DNA of 64,000 nucleotides, from contig NZ_MEEX01000016.1 in assembly GCF_001724605.1 (NCBI RefSeq), positions 24,953-88,952 of the forward strand, read 5' to 3'. The translations under genes and the position numbers were made by a program. This DNA comes from Phenylobacterium sp. SCN 70-31. GTDB taxonomy: Bacteria; Pseudomonadota; Alphaproteobacteria; Caulobacterales; Caulobacteraceae. The first letter of the stretch is position 1, and each line of letters begins with the position of its first letter. The notes under the pieces are model-generated. The model was not told where the DNA came from. It was given only the letters and a program-made list of their open reading frames with translations, and did no database searches. Of this stretch, positions 8,662 to 17,439 are shown piece after piece.

Positions 8662-9681
8662 TTGGCCAAAGACGCCGCATCACGCCCGCCGGCCGCGAAG
8701 CCGAGCGCTCTGCCGGACGGCTTTCCCGAGGGCCTGAAGCCGCGCCTGCGCCTGTTCTTCAGCGTCGATCTGGAGGGGGCGACCCACTACAAGCAGTCAC
8801 ACAACACGTGGCGACCGGAAATCCTTCGATTCTACAGAGATTTCGATCTGATCCTTCAGAGCGAGTTCCACGCCTTCGCGTCGAACTACGCCGGGACGCT
8901 GAAAGCGCCGGAGTACTGGAAGAGCAACGGCGACGAACTGCTCTACACCTGCGAACTGACCAGCCTCAGCCACGCCTATGCGCTGATGCACGTGTGGATC
9001 TGGGCGCTGCACCGGTATCAACTCCAGCACGAGCCGGGAACCGAACACCTGGAGGCCAAATCCACCGCCTGGATCGGCCTCTTCCCCACCCCCAACGCCG
9101 AGGTGTTCTTCCGGCGGGGCGGCGAAGTGGTGGACGGCGACCTGTCCCGCGACGCCATCATCGTGCAGTCCGAACTGCGCGACGAATGGTACGCCAACCC
9201 GTCGAACGCCTCGATCACCCGAGAGTTCGTGGGCCCGTCGATCGATACGGGGTTCCGCCTCACCTCCTGGGCGACGCCGCACCAGCTCATCCTGTCGGTG
9301 GACCTCGCATTCCTGCTCACCAGCGGCGAGCCCGAGGGGATCGGACCGCTCACGCTGCGCCTGTCGGGCAAGCAGAAGCTGAAGGGCGTGATCGACGACC
9401 AGCCCTATCCCACCCTGTGGATTCCCGTAGGCGGCCTGGGTCTGGCGCGCAGCGCCGGCGGCCCCGTGGTGACCGACCGGGCCGAGATCCGCTCGGCCTG
9501 CGAGGCGGTGATCGAGCAGAACTACCAGTCGATCACGCCGCTGTTCCTGGACGACCGGCAGGACGGCTACGACTGGGCCCCGCCCTACATCCTCAAGCGC
9601 ATCCTGGCGCTGTGGGAGGACGAGCAACGCCACGCGCGCGAAGCGGGCAAGCCGCCGACGAAGGCGAGCGACGCGGCCTGA
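8662..9681 (+). CDS. Class III nucleotidyl cyclase-like protein of unknown function
   Basis: This 339-residue protein starts at a TTG (8662) preceded by GGGGA; the ORF-track extension to 7282 is antisense to pdxJ and pyrE. I do not know a named family, but class III cyclase landmarks are in order: LFFSVDLEGAT (Asp36 where the first metal ligand sits in F-x-D-I-x-G-F-T), EYWKSNGDELLY (Lys87 at the adenine-specifying position, Asp91 as second metal ligand), AWIGLFPTP, then FVGPSIDTGFRLTS, which aligns with Y-x-G-x-x-V-N-x-A-A-R. The catalytic Asn is Asp195; the catalytic Arg is kept (Arg199). A further ~110 residues follow with no domain I recognise. No membrane segment or sensor domain is visible, so it should be soluble. 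It is inserted between relA and pyrE on the opposite strand. It may be an active cyclase or a degenerate nucleotide-binding relative. Confidence 0.55.
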   Translation: MAKDAASRPPAAKPSALPDGFPEGLKPRLRLFFSVDLEGATHYKQSHNTWRPEILRFYRDFDLILQSEFHAFASNYAGTLKAPEYWKSNGDELLYTCELTSLSHAYALMHVWIWALHRYQLQHEPGTEHLEAKSTAWIGLFPTPNAEVFFRRGGEVVDGDLSRDAIIVQSELRDEWYANPSNASITREFVGPSIDTGFRLTSWATPHQLILSVDLAFLLTSGEPEGIGPLTLRLSGKQKLKGVIDDQPYPTLWIPVGGLGLARSAGGPVVTDRAEIRSACEAVIEQNYQSITPLFLDDRQDGYDWAPPYILKRILALWEDEQRHAREAGKPPTKASDAA

Positions 9682-9699
9682 TCGGCGGTTGAAGGCGCC

Positions 9700-11868
9700 T
9701 CATCCCTTCGCGCGTTCGACATCTTCCACGCTGGGATTGGCCCGGAGCGCCGCCGAGATGTGGGTCAGGTGCCGGGCGTCCGTGACCTCGACGTCGAAAT
9801 CCACCCCGAAGAAGTCGCTCTGGCGGTGGTGCATCCGCAGGCCCACGATGTTGCCGCCGGCCTCGCCGATCACCGTGCAGACCTGACCCAGGACCCCCGG
9901 CGCGTTCTTGATGGTCGCGGTGAGGCGGGCGCGGGCCACGGTGTTGCGCTCGGCCTCGGGGGTCCATTGCAGGTCACGCCAGAGTTCCTCGCGATCCTCG
10001 TAGTGGGCGAGCGTCTCGCAATCGATGGTGTGGACCGTCAGGCCACGGCCGTCGGCCTCGATGATGCCCACAATGCGGTCGCCCGGCACAGGCGAGCAGC
10101 ATTCCCCGAAGTGGATCGAGACGCCCGGCGTCAAACCACCGCCGCGGACGTAGAGGCGCGCGCCCGCACCGGCCTCGATACGACGCCGCGCGGTCGCCGC
10201 CTCGCGCTCGTCGGCCCGCAGGCCCGGGAACACCGTCTCCAGCACCTGCCCCGGCGTGGCGCGGCCCCGGCCGACCGCCTCGAACAGGTCGTCGTCGGTG
10301 GCGACCGCGAAGCGGTCGAAGGCGGGGCGTAGCGAGACGTCCTTGCGCGACTTGCCGGCGGACTCGAAGGTCTGGTCCACCGTGGCGCGACCCAGGCGGA
10401 CGAACTCGTCGCGCTCGGTCTGGCGGATGTGGCGGCGGATGGCGCTGCGCGCGCGGCCGGTCACGGTGAGCGAGCGCCAGTCCGGAGGAACCACCGGCTT
10501 GCCGCCGCGGATGACCTCGACCACGTCGCCGTTGACCAGGGCCGTGCGCAGCGGCTTCAGTTCGCCGTTGATCTTCACCCCGATGGTGGTGTCGCCGATG
10601 TCGGTGTGGACGGCGTAGGCGAAGTCCAGCGGCATGGCCCCGCGCGGCAGGCTGACGAGCTGGCCCTTGGGCGTGAAGACGAACACCTGGTCGAGGAACA
10701 TCTCGAGCTTGGCGTGCTCGACCAGCTCCTCGGCGTCGCCGCCGTGCTCCAGCACCTGGACGAGGTGGCGCAGGTTGACCAGCGGGTCGCGGCCGCCGGC
10801 GGCCTTCTGGTGTTCGGCGTCGAAGCCGTAGGATTCGTTCTTGTAGCGCCAGTGCGCGGCGACGCCCTCTTCCGCCACGCGGTCCATCGCCTCGGTGCGG
10901 ATCTGCATTTCGATGCGCATGCCGCGATAGCCCACCACCGTGGTGTGCAGGGAACGGTAGTTGTTGCGCTTGGGCGTGGAGATGAAGTCCTTGAACCGCT
11001 CGGGCACCGAGGGCCAGGCGCGATGGATGACGCCCAGGGCCCGGTAGCAGTCGTCCTCGTTCTCCACGATCACGCGGAAGGCGTAGATGTCGGAAAGCTG
11101 GGAGAAGCCGATCGACTTGCGCTGGAGCTTCCGCCAGATCGAATAGGCGTGCTTCTCGCGGCCGAAGACCCGCGCCGGGATGCCGGCGGTGTCGAGACGC
11201 GCCGAGATCTCCTGGCTGACCAGCGAGACGGCCCCGCCCTGCTCGTGACGCAGCGTCTCCAGGCGACGCAGGATGGCGTTGCGGGCCACCGGGTTCAGAT
11301 GCGCGAAGGCCAGCTCCTCCAGCTCCTCGCAGATGCGGTGGACGCCGATGGAACGGGCCAGAGGGCCGTAGATGTCGAGGGTCTCGCGGGCGATCCGCTC
11401 GCGCTTGGCGGCCTGCTTGATGAAGTGCAGGGTCCGCATGTTGTGCAGGCGGTCGGCCAGCTTCACCAGCAGGACGCGGACGTCCTTCGAGATGGCCAGG
11501 ATGAACTTCCGAAGGTTTTCGGCCTGGCGCAGGTGCTCCTGGCTGAGCTCCAGCTTGGAGAGCTTGGTGACGCCCTCGACCAGTTCGGCGACTTCGGCCC
11601 CGAACAGCTCCGCCACCTGCTCGCGGGTGGCGTCGGTGTCCTCGATGACGTCGTGCAGGAGGGCGGTGACGATCGTCTCGGTGTCGAGCCGGTAGTCGGT
11701 GAGGATTCCCGCCACCTCGATGGGGTGGGCGAAGTAGGGATCGCCGGAGGCGCGCTTCTGCGAGCCGTGCTGGCGCATCGCGTAGACATAGGCGCGGTTC
11801 AGGATCGCCTCGTCCGCGGTCGGATCGTAGGAGCGGACCTTCTCGATCAGCTCGAACTGGCGAAGCAT
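9700..11868 (-). CDS. spoT: Bifunctional (p)ppGpp synthetase/hydrolase (RelA/SpoT, Rsh)
   Basis: This ~722-residue stringent-response enzyme makes and degrades (p)ppGpp. The HD hydrolase domain is intact (LLHDVIEDTDAT; KLADRLHNMRTL, ~residues 70-150), as is the synthetase domain (YRSLHTTVVGYRGMRIEMQIRT, ~300). TGS (VFTPKGQLVSLPRGAMPLDFAY), zinc-finger-like and C-terminal ACT domains (IKNAPGVLGQVCTVIGEAGG) follow. An intact HD motif and RFKDFISTPKRNNYRS argue for both activities, as expected in a single-Rsh alphaproteobacterium. The start at 11868 (MLRQFELIEKV) matches the family's usual N-terminus; ATG 11907 and TTG 11922 are alternatives. Downstream of rpoZ on the same strand. Confidence 0.95.
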   Translation of the reverse strand: MLRQFELIEKVRSYDPTADEAILNRAYVYAMRQHGSQKRASGDPYFAHPIEVAGILTDYRLDTETIVTALLHDVIEDTDATREQVAELFGAEVAELVEGVTKLSKLELSQEHLRQAENLRKFILAISKDVRVLLVKLADRLHNMRTLHFIKQAAKRERIARETLDIYGPLARSIGVHRICEELEELAFAHLNPVARNAILRRLETLRHEQGGAVSLVSQEISARLDTAGIPARVFGREKHAYSIWRKLQRKSIGFSQLSDIYAFRVIVENEDDCYRALGVIHRAWPSVPERFKDFISTPKRNNYRSLHTTVVGYRGMRIEMQIRTEAMDRVAEEGVAAHWRYKNESYGFDAEHQKAAGGRDPLVNLRHLVQVLEHGGDAEELVEHAKLEMFLDQVFVFTPKGQLVSLPRGAMPLDFAYAVHTDIGDTTIGVKINGELKPLRTALVNGDVVEVIRGGKPVVPPDWRSLTVTGRARSAIRRHIRQTERDEFVRLGRATVDQTFESAGKSRKDVSLRPAFDRFAVATDDDLFEAVGRGRATPGQVLETVFPGLRADEREAATARRRIEAGAGARLYVRGGGLTPGVSIHFGECCSPVPGDRIVGIIEADGRGLTVHTIDCETLAHYEDREELWRDLQWTPEAERNTVARARLTATIKNAPGVLGQVCTVIGEAGGNIVGLRMHHRQSDFFGVDFDVEVTDARHLTHISAALRANPSVEDVERAKG

Positions 11869-11905
11869 GCGCGGCCGCACGACCCCGGGAACGACCGGAG
11901 CCGGC

Positions 11906-11985
11906 ATGGAGGCGTCCCTCAAGGGTGCATCCCTGGGGAGCGCATCGTGGGAGGACGCGTCCGTTGCGGGTGCGTCATTCGGCGG
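11906..11985. repeat. 15-bp periodic repeat between rpoZ and relA
   Basis: Five consecutive 15-bp units share the core GC(G/A)TC. On the plus strand they read from ATG 11906 as A-S-(L/W/V/F)-x-x pentads, the shape of pentapeptide repeats. On the minus strand, in the relA frame, they read as D-A-x-x-x pentads. Third-position changes are synonymous in both frames, so the sequence alone does not say which strand, if either, is translated. Confidence 0.5.
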
Positions 11986-12038
11986 GGCGGCGGGCTGTGT
12001 CGCCGCCTCTTGGATCAGCGGTTCTGCGCCTTCGGGGC

Positions 12039-12398
12039 TCAGTACCGCTCCTCCTGGCCGCCGTCGCGGTCGCTTTGCAGAGCGCGGACCAGCTCAAGCT
12101 CGCTCATCTGCATGTGGGTGGGATCCGCCAGCAGGGCCAGGGTCTCGGCCTCTTCCTCGGCTTCCGAGCGCTCGTCGACCCGTTGCAGCGTGCCGATAAG
12201 GGTTTCCTTCAGCTCCTCGGCGTCGACCACGTCCTCGGCGATCTCGCGCAGGGCCACGACCGGGTTCTTGTCGTTGTCGCGATCGACCAGGAGCGCCGAG
12301 CCGGCCGAGATGGCGCGGGCGCGGTGAGCCGACAGCAGAACCAGCGAAAAGCGGTTCGGGACCTTTTCGATGCAGTCTTCGACGGTGACGCGAGCCAT
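12039..12398 (-). CDS. rpoZ: DNA-directed RNA polymerase omega subunit
   Basis: This 119-residue protein assists folding and assembly of the beta' subunit and is part of the ppGpp-binding site in proteobacterial RNA polymerase. The opening [17 protein letters not shown] and [29 protein letters not shown] are the family signature. An acidic C-terminal tail ([10 protein letters not shown]) is typical of alphaproteobacteria. The ATG at 12398 was chosen; the ORF-track start at 12680 runs antisense through the sulfotransferase. It precedes relA/spoT, the usual pairing. Confidence 0.95.
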   Translation of the reverse strand: MARVTVEDCIEKVPNRFSLVLLSAHRARAISAGSALLVDRDNDKNPVVALREIAEDVVDAEELKETLIGTLQRVDERSEAEEEAETLALLADPTHMQMSELELVRALQSDRDGGQEERY

Positions 12399-12552
12399 GA
12401 AATCTCTCGGAGGCGGAACGTAGAACCGCTCAAAATAGAGGTTCGGCCGCCATTGTGCAACGCCACACACGACCATACCAGCGCGACGGGCGCGAAGCCG
12501 CACCGATCCCCGACCGGCTGGCTCGACATTACCTCCGCGAATTAAGAGAACG

Positions 12553-13530
12553 ATGTTCGATATTGAGGCCACCATGCCGGAACTTCTGCGCGCGCCGAGT
12601 CGTGAGTACCGCACCGCGCTCATGGACAGCCACCGCTGGGACGGCTTCCGCCCGCGCCCAGGCGACATCGTGGTGGCCACCTATCCCAAGTGCGGCACCA
12701 CCTGGACCCAGCGTATCGTCGACATGCTGATCCACCAGTCGACGGCGGCGCGGCCGATCACGGAGACCTATCCGTGGCTGGATGCGACGTTCTTCAATCC
12801 CATCGAGGCGGAACTCGCTCTCCTCGAAGGCCAGACCCACCGGCGAGCGATCAAGTCCCATCTGCCGTTCGACAGCCTGCCGATCTACCAGGGGCTCAAG
12901 TACATCCATGTGGCGCGGGACGGGCGCGACGCCTGCTTCTCGTTCCACAACCACATGCGCGGGTTCACCGAAGGGGCGAAGATCCGGGTGGGACGGGCCG
13001 CCGCAGAGCTGTTCGGCGCCGAAGGCCCGCCGCCGCCCGATCCGCCGGAGGACCCCGTGGAGTTCTACCGCGGCTGGATCGCCGAGGCCGAAGCGCCGCC
13101 CGGCGCGCCGGTGGAGATGCCGTTCTTCGATTTCGAGATGACCTACTGGCGCGAGCGCGCGCGGGCCAACCTGTTGCTGGTCCACTACAACGACCTGAAG
13201 GCCGACCTGCCCGGAGAGGTCGCACGCATAGCGGCCTTCCTCGACATCGACACGCCGGCCGCGATGCTGGGCGCGATCGCGGAGGCCGCCCGGTTCGACA
13301 ACATGAAGGCTCAGGGCGCTGCGCTGCTGCCCACGGTCGAGATCATGTTCGATCGGGGCCACGACCGATTCCTGAACAAGGGTTTCAACGGCCGCTGGAG
13401 AGGCGCCCTGACCGACGCCGACCTGGCGCGGTTCGACCGGCTGGCGAGCGCGAAGTTCACGCCGTCGGCGCGGGCGTGGATCGAAGGCGGCCGGCTGGCG
13501 GCGGGCGATCCGGCCGCCCTGCCCGACTGA
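12553..13530 (+). CDS. Sulfotransferase (PAPS-dependent, Sulfotransfer_1 type)
   Basis: This 325-residue soluble enzyme resembles eukaryotic-type cytosolic sulfotransferases that move sulfate from PAPS to alcohols or phenols. The 5'-phosphosulfate loop [16 protein letters not shown] is at residues ~37-51. The 3'-phosphate-binding segment [20 protein letters not shown] is at ~115, and the C-terminal region [13 protein letters not shown] contains the family's late RxGxxGDW-like box (in loose form). The acceptor cannot be predicted. It is divergent from rpoZ (154 bp gap) and on the opposite strand to its core-gene neighbours, consistent with an accessory insertion. Confidence 0.88.
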   Translation: MFDIEATMPELLRAPSREYRTALMDSHRWDGFRPRPGDIVVATYPKCGTTWTQRIVDMLIHQSTAARPITETYPWLDATFFNPIEAELALLEGQTHRRAIKSHLPFDSLPIYQGLKYIHVARDGRDACFSFHNHMRGFTEGAKIRVGRAAAELFGAEGPPPPDPPEDPVEFYRGWIAEAEAPPGAPVEMPFFDFEMTYWRERARANLLLVHYNDLKADLPGEVARIAAFLDIDTPAAMLGAIAEAARFDNMKAQGAALLPTVEIMFDRGHDRFLNKGFNGRWRGALTDADLARFDRLASAKFTPSARAWIEGGRLAAGDPAALPD

Positions 13531-13571
13531 CCCGCCCAACCGCCCCCTGGCCACACCCGGCCGGCGACGCT

Positions 13572-13988
13572 TCAGCCCTTGGCCATGATCCGCTCGGCGT
13601 CGGCCTTGAGTTCCGGCGAGAAGGCGTCGCCGAAGTCCTCGATCTCGTAGAGCGGCCTGACTTCCAGTTCGACCTCGCCGTTCGCGTCGAGGGCGGGCCA
13701 GCGCCGGACCCAGACGAGCACCGCCTCCAGAGAATCGGCCTCGACCAGGGTGTATCCGGCGACGATCTCCTTGGTCTCGGTGAACGGCCCGTCGGTGACG
13801 AACGGCTTACCCTTGCGGAACTTCACCTTCGCGCCGGCCGATGTGGGCTTCAGGCCGTCACCGCCCAATATTCTGAGATGGCGCCCCATCTCCTCGTGGT
13901 GAGCCATCATCGCTTCGGCGAGTTCACGGCTGGGCGGGGCGCCGGCCTCGGTCTCGGCGTCGCCCTTGCGGATGATCATGAAGCGCAT
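13572..13988 (-). CDS. YCII/DGPF-domain protein
   Basis: This 138-residue protein has the YCII-related alpha/beta dimeric-barrel fold (MRFMIIRKGDAETEAG at the start; FVTDGPFTETKEIVAGYTLVEADS, residues ~68-91, carries the DGPF motif). Such proteins are often encoded beside ECF sigma factors and have no established reaction. No sigma gene is beside this one. The C-terminal segment DGLKPTSAGAKVKFRKGKPF precedes the DGPF box as usual. Single gene, 42 bp after the convergent sulfotransferase. Confidence 0.85.
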   Translation of the reverse strand: MRFMIIRKGDAETEAGAPPSRELAEAMMAHHEEMGRHLRILGGDGLKPTSAGAKVKFRKGKPFVTDGPFTETKEIVAGYTLVEADSLEAVLVWVRRWPALDANGEVELEVRPLYEIEDFGDAFSPELKADAERIMAKG

Positions 13989-14104
13989 CGGTCAGTCCTC
14001 CTCGCGGCCATCGGCATGACGCCGCCTGGGCTCAGGACGAAACGGCGCCGACGCACCCGACATTTCCGGACGTCGAACACCTTGTCGATCGATCGACGCC
14101 GCGT

Positions 14105-14584
14105 TCAAGCCGCGGGCGCGGCGTCCGTTCCCACCGTCGCGTCGGCGGCCAGATCGGCGGCGGTGCGGCCGAGCACGGGATGGACCCAATCCGACGCGAT
14201 CTGGGCCAGCGGTCCCATCACGAACAGACGCTGGTGCGCCCGCGGATGCGGCACCACCAGGCCGGGCCGATCCAGCACCCGGCGGCCGTGGGCGATCAGG
14301 TCCAGGTCCAGGGTGCGGGCGGCGTTCCGCCCGACGCGTTCCCGGCCCATGTCGGCTTCCAGCCGCAGGAGCGCCGCCAGCACCTCGTCCGGCCCCGCCG
14401 CCGCCTCGACAAGCGCGACGCCGTTGCGGTACTCAGGGCCATTCGGATCGGGCCAGGCGGCCGACCGCCACCAGCCGGACCTTTCAAGGATTTTCAGACC
14501 GACGGATGGGAAGCGCGCCAGGGCCTCCTCCAGCAGGGCTTCGGACGAGCCATAGGCTCCCGCAAGGTTGCTGCCGAGCGCCAC
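14105..14584 (-). CDS. folK: 2-amino-4-hydroxy-6-hydroxymethyldihydropteridine pyrophosphokinase
   Basis: This ~159-residue enzyme transfers pyrophosphate from ATP to the pterin in folate synthesis. The start ALGSNLAGAYG, the substrate segment NGVALVEAA, and the metal/ATP signature RTLDLDLIAHG followed by PHPRAHQRLFVMGPL are all present. The ORF-track start is GTG 14584, which puts the initiator directly before ALGSN. Three Val codons (EVVVVALGSN) precede it in frame, so the true start may be a little upstream at a rare codon. Its 5' end is divergent from the NYN gene with only ~50 bp between them. Confidence 0.93.
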   Translation of the reverse strand: MALGSNLAGAYGSSEALLEEALARFPSVGLKILERSGWWRSAAWPDPNGPEYRNGVALVEAAAGPDEVLAALLRLEADMGRERVGRNAARTLDLDLIAHGRRVLDRPGLVVPHPRAHQRLFVMGPLAQIASDWVHPVLGRTAADLAADATVGTDAAPAA

Positions 14585-14633
14585 GACGACGACCTCGTCC
14601 AGGTCCCGACATTTTCGGGAGATGTGCGTAGCG

Positions 14634-15227
14634 ATGACCTTCTACCCCACGGACCGGCTGGCCCTGTTCATCGACGGGGCCAACCTCTACTCGACCGCCA
14701 AGAACCTGGGCTTCGACATCGACTACCGGAAGCTGCTGGAAGAATTCAAGAAGCGCAGCATCCTGGTCCGGGCCTACTACTACACCGCCCTCGTGGAGAA
14801 CGAGGAGTACTCGCCGATCCGCCCGCTGGTCGACTGGCTGGACTACAACGGCTACCGCCTGGTGACGAAGGCGGCGCGGGAATATGTCGACGCCAGCGGC
14901 CGCAAGCGCTTCCGCGGCGACATGGACGTCGAGATCGCCGTCGACATGATGGAGATGGCCGAGCACGTGGACCACATGGTTCTGTTCTCGGGCGACGGCG
15001 ACTTCCGCAAGCTGCTCGAGGCCGTGCAGCGCCGGGGCAGCCGGGTCACGGTCGTCTCGACGGTGAAGTCGCAACCGCCGATGGTCAGCGACGATCTGCG
15101 GCGCCAGGCGGACAGCTTCGTGGACCTGGCCGACCTGTCCGACATGATCGGCCGTCCGGCGCGACTGCCCAAGTTCATCTCCGAAAGCCGCGCCGCTCAC
15201 GACCGGACGCCGGACGACGAGGCCTAG
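14634..15227 (+). CDS. NYN-domain (LabA/PIN-like) protein
   Basis: This 197-residue protein starts at ATG 14634 (MTFYPTDRLALFIDGANLYS); upstream in-frame ATGs at 14568 and 14622 lie in the folK promoter area. The NYN fold shows its acidic active-site residues: IDGANLY (Asp ~13), KRFRGDMDVEIAVDMM (Asp ~86-90) and VLFSGDGDFRKLLEAVQRRG (Asp ~110-112). NYN proteins are related to PIN and FLAP nucleases and are presumed RNases in RNA processing. It is followed 6 bp later by a uracil-DNA glycosylase gene, and the two form a short plus-strand operon. Confidence 0.9.
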   Translation: MTFYPTDRLALFIDGANLYSTAKNLGFDIDYRKLLEEFKKRSILVRAYYYTALVENEEYSPIRPLVDWLDYNGYRLVTKAAREYVDASGRKRFRGDMDVEIAVDMMEMAEHVDHMVLFSGDGDFRKLLEAVQRRGSRVTVVSTVKSQPPMVSDDLRRQADSFVDLADLSDMIGRPARLPKFISESRAAHDRTPDDEA

Positions 15228-15233
15228 AGACGC

Positions 15234-15875
15234 ATGAACGTCCCTGCCGAGGCCCCCGCCGACTGCCCGCTCTGTCCGAGGCTGGTGACCTATCGCGAGG
15301 CCAACAAGGTCTCCGTGCCGGGCGGATTCAACGGGGCGGTGGCGTCGTTCGGCGATCCGGACGCGAGGCTCTGCGTGGTGGGGCTGGCCCCCGGCCGGAT
15401 GGGCGCCAACCGTACGGGACGGCCGTTCACGGGCGACGGCGCCGGCTGGATGCTCTACGAAACCCTCCTGAAGACCGGCTTCGCCCGGGGCGCCTATGCG
15501 GCGCGGCCGGACGACGGCCTGGAACTGATCGACTGCATGATCACCAATGCGGTGCGATGCGCGCCGCCCGGGAACAAGCCCGAGACCAAGGAAGAGGCCA
15601 ACTGCCGTCCGTTCCTCGCCAGCCGGCTGGACGCCCTGCCCCGGCTGAAGGTGATCGTCACCCTGGGCGACGTCTCTCGGCGCAACGTGCTTCGCGCGCT
15701 GGGCCTGAAGGCGTCGGCGGGAATTCCCGGACACGGCAGCGAGTTCGAGGCCGGCCCCTACACGGTTCTGAACAGCTATCACTGCTCGCGGCTCAACACG
15801 AATACGGGCCGACTGACCGCCGAGATGTTCGAGGCGGTGTTCCAGCGGGCGCGGACGCTGATCGACGCGGCATGA
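15234..15875 (+). CDS. Uracil-DNA glycosylase, family 4/5-like (4Fe-4S)
   Basis: This 213-residue enzyme removes uracil or other damaged bases from DNA. The catalytic-region motif GLAPGRMGANRTGRPFTGD (~residues 44-62) is the family 5 (UdgB) form. Iron-sulfur ligands are seen as CPLC near the N-terminus, then Cys in NAVRCAPP and in EEANCRPF. The second motif reads NSYHCSRLNTNTGRLT, where I would expect a Pro after the His; this Cys is unusual. It follows the NYN gene by 6 bp, so co-expression is likely. Confidence 0.9.
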   Translation: MNVPAEAPADCPLCPRLVTYREANKVSVPGGFNGAVASFGDPDARLCVVGLAPGRMGANRTGRPFTGDGAGWMLYETLLKTGFARGAYAARPDDGLELIDCMITNAVRCAPPGNKPETKEEANCRPFLASRLDALPRLKVIVTLGDVSRRNVLRALGLKASAGIPGHGSEFEAGPYTVLNSYHCSRLNTNTGRLTAEMFEAVFQRARTLIDAA

Positions 15876-15955
15876 CGGCGGCCCGCGGCCGAACATGACC
15901 CGATAGAATTGACCGGCGCCGTGGCGCCGATAGGGTTCGGTCCCGCCTCCACATC

Positions 15956-17353
15956 ATGGACGTCCCGGTGCATCGATCCCTTCCGGCCGGCCTCGCCGCC
16001 GCGCTCCTCGCCTCTTCCGCGCTCGCCGCCCCGCCGAAACCCGACCCGGCCCTGCACGCCGAGGCGCTGGAGATCCTGACGAAGGGCATCGGCTATCGCA
16101 CCGTCGCGGGAAGCGACCAGTTCGTCCCCTACGCCGAGTTCCTGAAGTCGAAGCTGGTGGCCGGTGGCTTCTCGCCCGCCGAGGTGACCATCGAGCCGTT
16201 CGCGGACTCGGCGCTCCTGATCGCGCGCTATCCCGGCAAGGACCCGAAGAAGCCGGCCATCGTGATCTCGGGCCACATGGACGTGGTCGAGGCCAAGGCC
16301 GAGGACTGGACGCGCGATCCGTTCACCGCGGTGGTGGAGAACGGCTACGTCTACGGGCGCGGCGCCTCGGACAACAAGTTCGACGTCTCGGCCATAATCG
16401 CCGTGCTGGCGAAACTGCGGTCCGAGGGCTGGAGGCCCGGCCGGGACGTGGTGCTGGCGCTGTCGGGCGACGAAGAGACCAACATGGCCACCACCGCCGA
16501 ACTCGCGCGCCGGCTGAAGGGCGCGGAGATGGTGCTGAACATCGACGGCGGCGGCGGCCTGCTGAAGGCCGGCCAGGCCGTGGGCTACGGAATCCAGGGC
16601 GCCGAGAAGACATACGCCGACTTCACCGTCACCTTCACCGACCCTGGCGGGCATTCCAGCCGGCCGACGCCCACCAATGCGATCTACCGCCTGTCGAAGG
16701 CGCTGGAGCGCATCGCGGCCTACCGCTTCCCCACCCAGTGGAACGAGATCACGCTGCAGTCCGCGGCGGCGCAGGCCGACAGCACGCCGGGCGAACTGGG
16801 GGTGGCGCTGAAGCGCTTCGTGGCGGACCCGAAGGACGCGGCGGCGGTCGAGATCCTGTCGGCCGACCCCAACACCAACCCCAGCCTGCGCACCACATGC
16901 GTGGCGACCATGCTCCAGGCCGGGCACGCCCCCAACGCCCTGCCCCAGCGGGCCCAGGCCACGGTGAACTGCCGCATCTTCCCGGGCACGCCGTCCGAGA
17001 GCGTGCGGCGGACCCTGGTCGAGGTGATCGGTGATCCCACGGCGGTCGTCACCCGGCTGGAGGACGGCTCGGTGGACAGCCCCGCCTCGCCGCTGCGGGC
17101 CGACGTGATGGCCGCGGTGAAGAAGGCGGTGCACGCGCGCTATCCCGGCGTTTCGATCGTGCCTGCCCAGTCGGCCGGCGCCACCGACAGCATGCACTTC
17201 CGCGCCGTGGGCATCCCCAGCTACGGCGTCTCGGGGATGTTCACCGAACCTGGCGAATCGTTCGCCCACGGCCTGAACGAGAAGGCGCCGCTGGCGACCC
17301 TGGACGGAGCCCTGGCGCACCACATCTCACTGCTCAAGGACCTGGCGAAGTAG
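15956..17353 (+). CDS. Secreted M20-family metallopeptidase
   Basis: This 465-residue protein has a signal peptide (residues 1-23, cut near SALAA-PPK) and is presumably periplasmic. The M20 dinuclear zinc site is visible: SGHMDVVEA (His, Asp), GRGASDNK (bridging Asp), SGDEETNMAT (catalytic Glu pair), NIDGGGG and the late His in DSMHFRAVGIPSYG. A dimerisation domain sits in the middle (FTDPGGHSSRPTPTNAIYRL). Family members remove residues from dipeptides or peptides. The neighbouring N-acyl-D-amino-acid deacylase 87 bp downstream suggests a role in using peptide or D-amino-acid material. Confidence 0.9.
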   Translation: MDVPVHRSLPAGLAAALLASSALAAPPKPDPALHAEALEILTKGIGYRTVAGSDQFVPYAEFLKSKLVAGGFSPAEVTIEPFADSALLIARYPGKDPKKPAIVISGHMDVVEAKAEDWTRDPFTAVVENGYVYGRGASDNKFDVSAIIAVLAKLRSEGWRPGRDVVLALSGDEETNMATTAELARRLKGAEMVLNIDGGGGLLKAGQAVGYGIQGAEKTYADFTVTFTDPGGHSSRPTPTNAIYRLSKALERIAAYRFPTQWNEITLQSAAAQADSTPGELGVALKRFVADPKDAAAVEILSADPNTNPSLRTTCVATMLQAGHAPNALPQRAQATVNCRIFPGTPSESVRRTLVEVIGDPTAVVTRLEDGSVDSPASPLRADVMAAVKKAVHARYPGVSIVPAQSAGATDSMHFRAVGIPSYGVSGMFTEPGESFAHGLNEKAPLATLDGALAHHISLLKDLAK

Positions 17354-17439
17354 GCCCTCGGAAAAAGCCCTTCCGTTTCCGTCGCGGCGCCATGCCTATC
17401 CTTCCGGAAACACGTCACCAGCACGTGGGGAGGATTGCG

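Noticed and set aside
12965-13225. Small antisense ORFs inside the sulfotransferase gene
   Set aside because: Arg/Pro-rich shadows; the sense gene has both PAPS-binding motifs.
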